Shown here in pieces: positions 5,010 through 5,341 of a stretch of 5,341 bases of DNA. Source of the DNA: Akkermansiaceae bacterium UBA4145 (GTDB taxonomy: Bacteria > Verrucomicrobiota > Verrucomicrobiia > Verrucomicrobiales > Akkermansiaceae). Both the position numbers and the translations under genes were made by a program. Position 1 is the stretch's first letter; every line of letters starts with the position of its first letter. The notes under the pieces are model-generated. The model made no database searches. It was given only the letters and a program-made list of their open reading frames with translations, and was not told the origin of the DNA. The stretch covers positions 1-5,341 of the forward strand of contig DFWB01000321.1 of the NCBI GenBank assembly GCA_002380675.1, read 5' to 3'.

Positions 5010-5341
5010 ATGAACCTCGAGAAAATTACCTCCCTGAAGGGATCTATCCAGAATCCCAATTCTTCCAAACGCAGGCCTCTGCCTGCTGTGCTCCTGCCTG
5101 TTAGTCTGCTCATCGCCTTTATTGTGATTTTTGGGCTGATGTTCGGGTCGCGCCTGCTTCCTGCAACCGAAGTGACTACCGCTCCCGTCATTGCTCTCCG
5201 CCTCAATCCCGATCAGAGCGAGACTCAAACACCGGGCACTCCAGTAGAGATCGACCGAGATACAGTTCTCTTTCAATCCTCAGGATGGATAGAACCGGAT
5301 CCATATATCATCAATGTGCCGGCTCTCATCGACGGAGTCGT
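5010..5341 (+). CDS. RND/HlyD-type efflux periplasmic adaptor subunit, N-terminal part (3' end outside window)
   Basis: The reading frame from ATG 5010 runs off the window end after 110 codons. The protein begins with a short Lys/Arg-containing cytoplasmic tail (1-23, ending SSKRRPLP), then one membrane segment (LPAVLLPVSLLIAFIVIFGL, 24-43). A low-complexity periplasmic linker follows, and then VLFQSSGWIEPDPYIINVPALIDGV (86-110 in outline). The pattern SGWIEPDPY...ALIDGV matches the start of the membrane-proximal and lipoyl/barrel-sandwich domain in membrane-fusion (HlyD/RND adaptor) proteins of Verrucomicrobiota and Planctomycetes. Such adaptors link an inner-membrane pump to an outer-membrane channel. 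An in-frame TAG at 4947 and the absence of other start codons between it and 5010 fix this start; no Shine-Dalgarno site is seen. The pump gene should lie downstream, outside the window. The substrate is not visible from this part; an ABC (MacA-like) adaptor is the main alternative. Confidence 0.75.
   Translation, partial: MNLEKITSLKGSIQNPNSSKRRPLPAVLLPVSLLIAFIVIFGLMFGSRLLPATEVTTAPVIALRLNPDQSETQTPGTPVEIDRDTVLFQSSGWIEPDPYIINVPALIDGV

Overview
The window looks like a piece of a free-living, probably marine or aquatic Gram-negative bacterium, most plausibly Verrucomicrobiota (Opitutae-like). The signs are a long secreted protein with Asp-rich calcium-binding repeats and a 'YTV.SSTD...W.PVEGL' beta-domain of a kind common in that phylum, moderate GC, and weak or absent Shine-Dalgarno sites. 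The taxon is an inference from protein style, not a proven assignment.

Layout from left to right. Positions 2-1648 (+) hold the C-terminal 548 residues of a large exported multidomain protein; its start lies outside the window. It ends at a hairpin with a T-rich tail (1664-1700) that separates it from a converging operon. Positions 1698-4327 (-) hold a compact three-gene arsenic operon, read right to left: arsR (repressor), a glyceraldehyde-3-phosphate dehydrogenase of the ArsJ-linked type, and arsJ (MFS exporter). Gaps between these genes are 25 and 28 bp. On the other side of a 146-bp divergent promoter region, a plus-strand unit begins with a small exported Cys-rich protein (4474-4881). 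It is followed by the start of a membrane-anchored RND/HlyD-type periplasmic adaptor (5010 to the window end), which is cut by the window edge.

How the genes work together. The arsR-gapdh-arsJ set matches a known but relatively recently described arsenate resistance route. GAPDH uses arsenate in place of phosphate to make 1-arseno-3-phosphoglycerate, and ArsJ exports this unstable ester, which falls apart outside the cell. No arsenate reductase, ArsB/Acr3 pump or ArsA is visible here. The repressor carries a C-terminal Cys-Cys...Cys cluster rather than the ELCVCDLC helix motif of the E. coli type. The divergent Cys-rich protein and RND adaptor may form a second metal or metalloid export unit sharing the control region; that link rests on position and Cys content only. 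The most interesting points are the complete ArsJ pathway in this lineage, the sensor/substrate mismatch (a probable As(III) sensor controlling an As(V) pathway), the nearly leaderless arsR promoter, and the uncharacterised 8-Cys exported protein.
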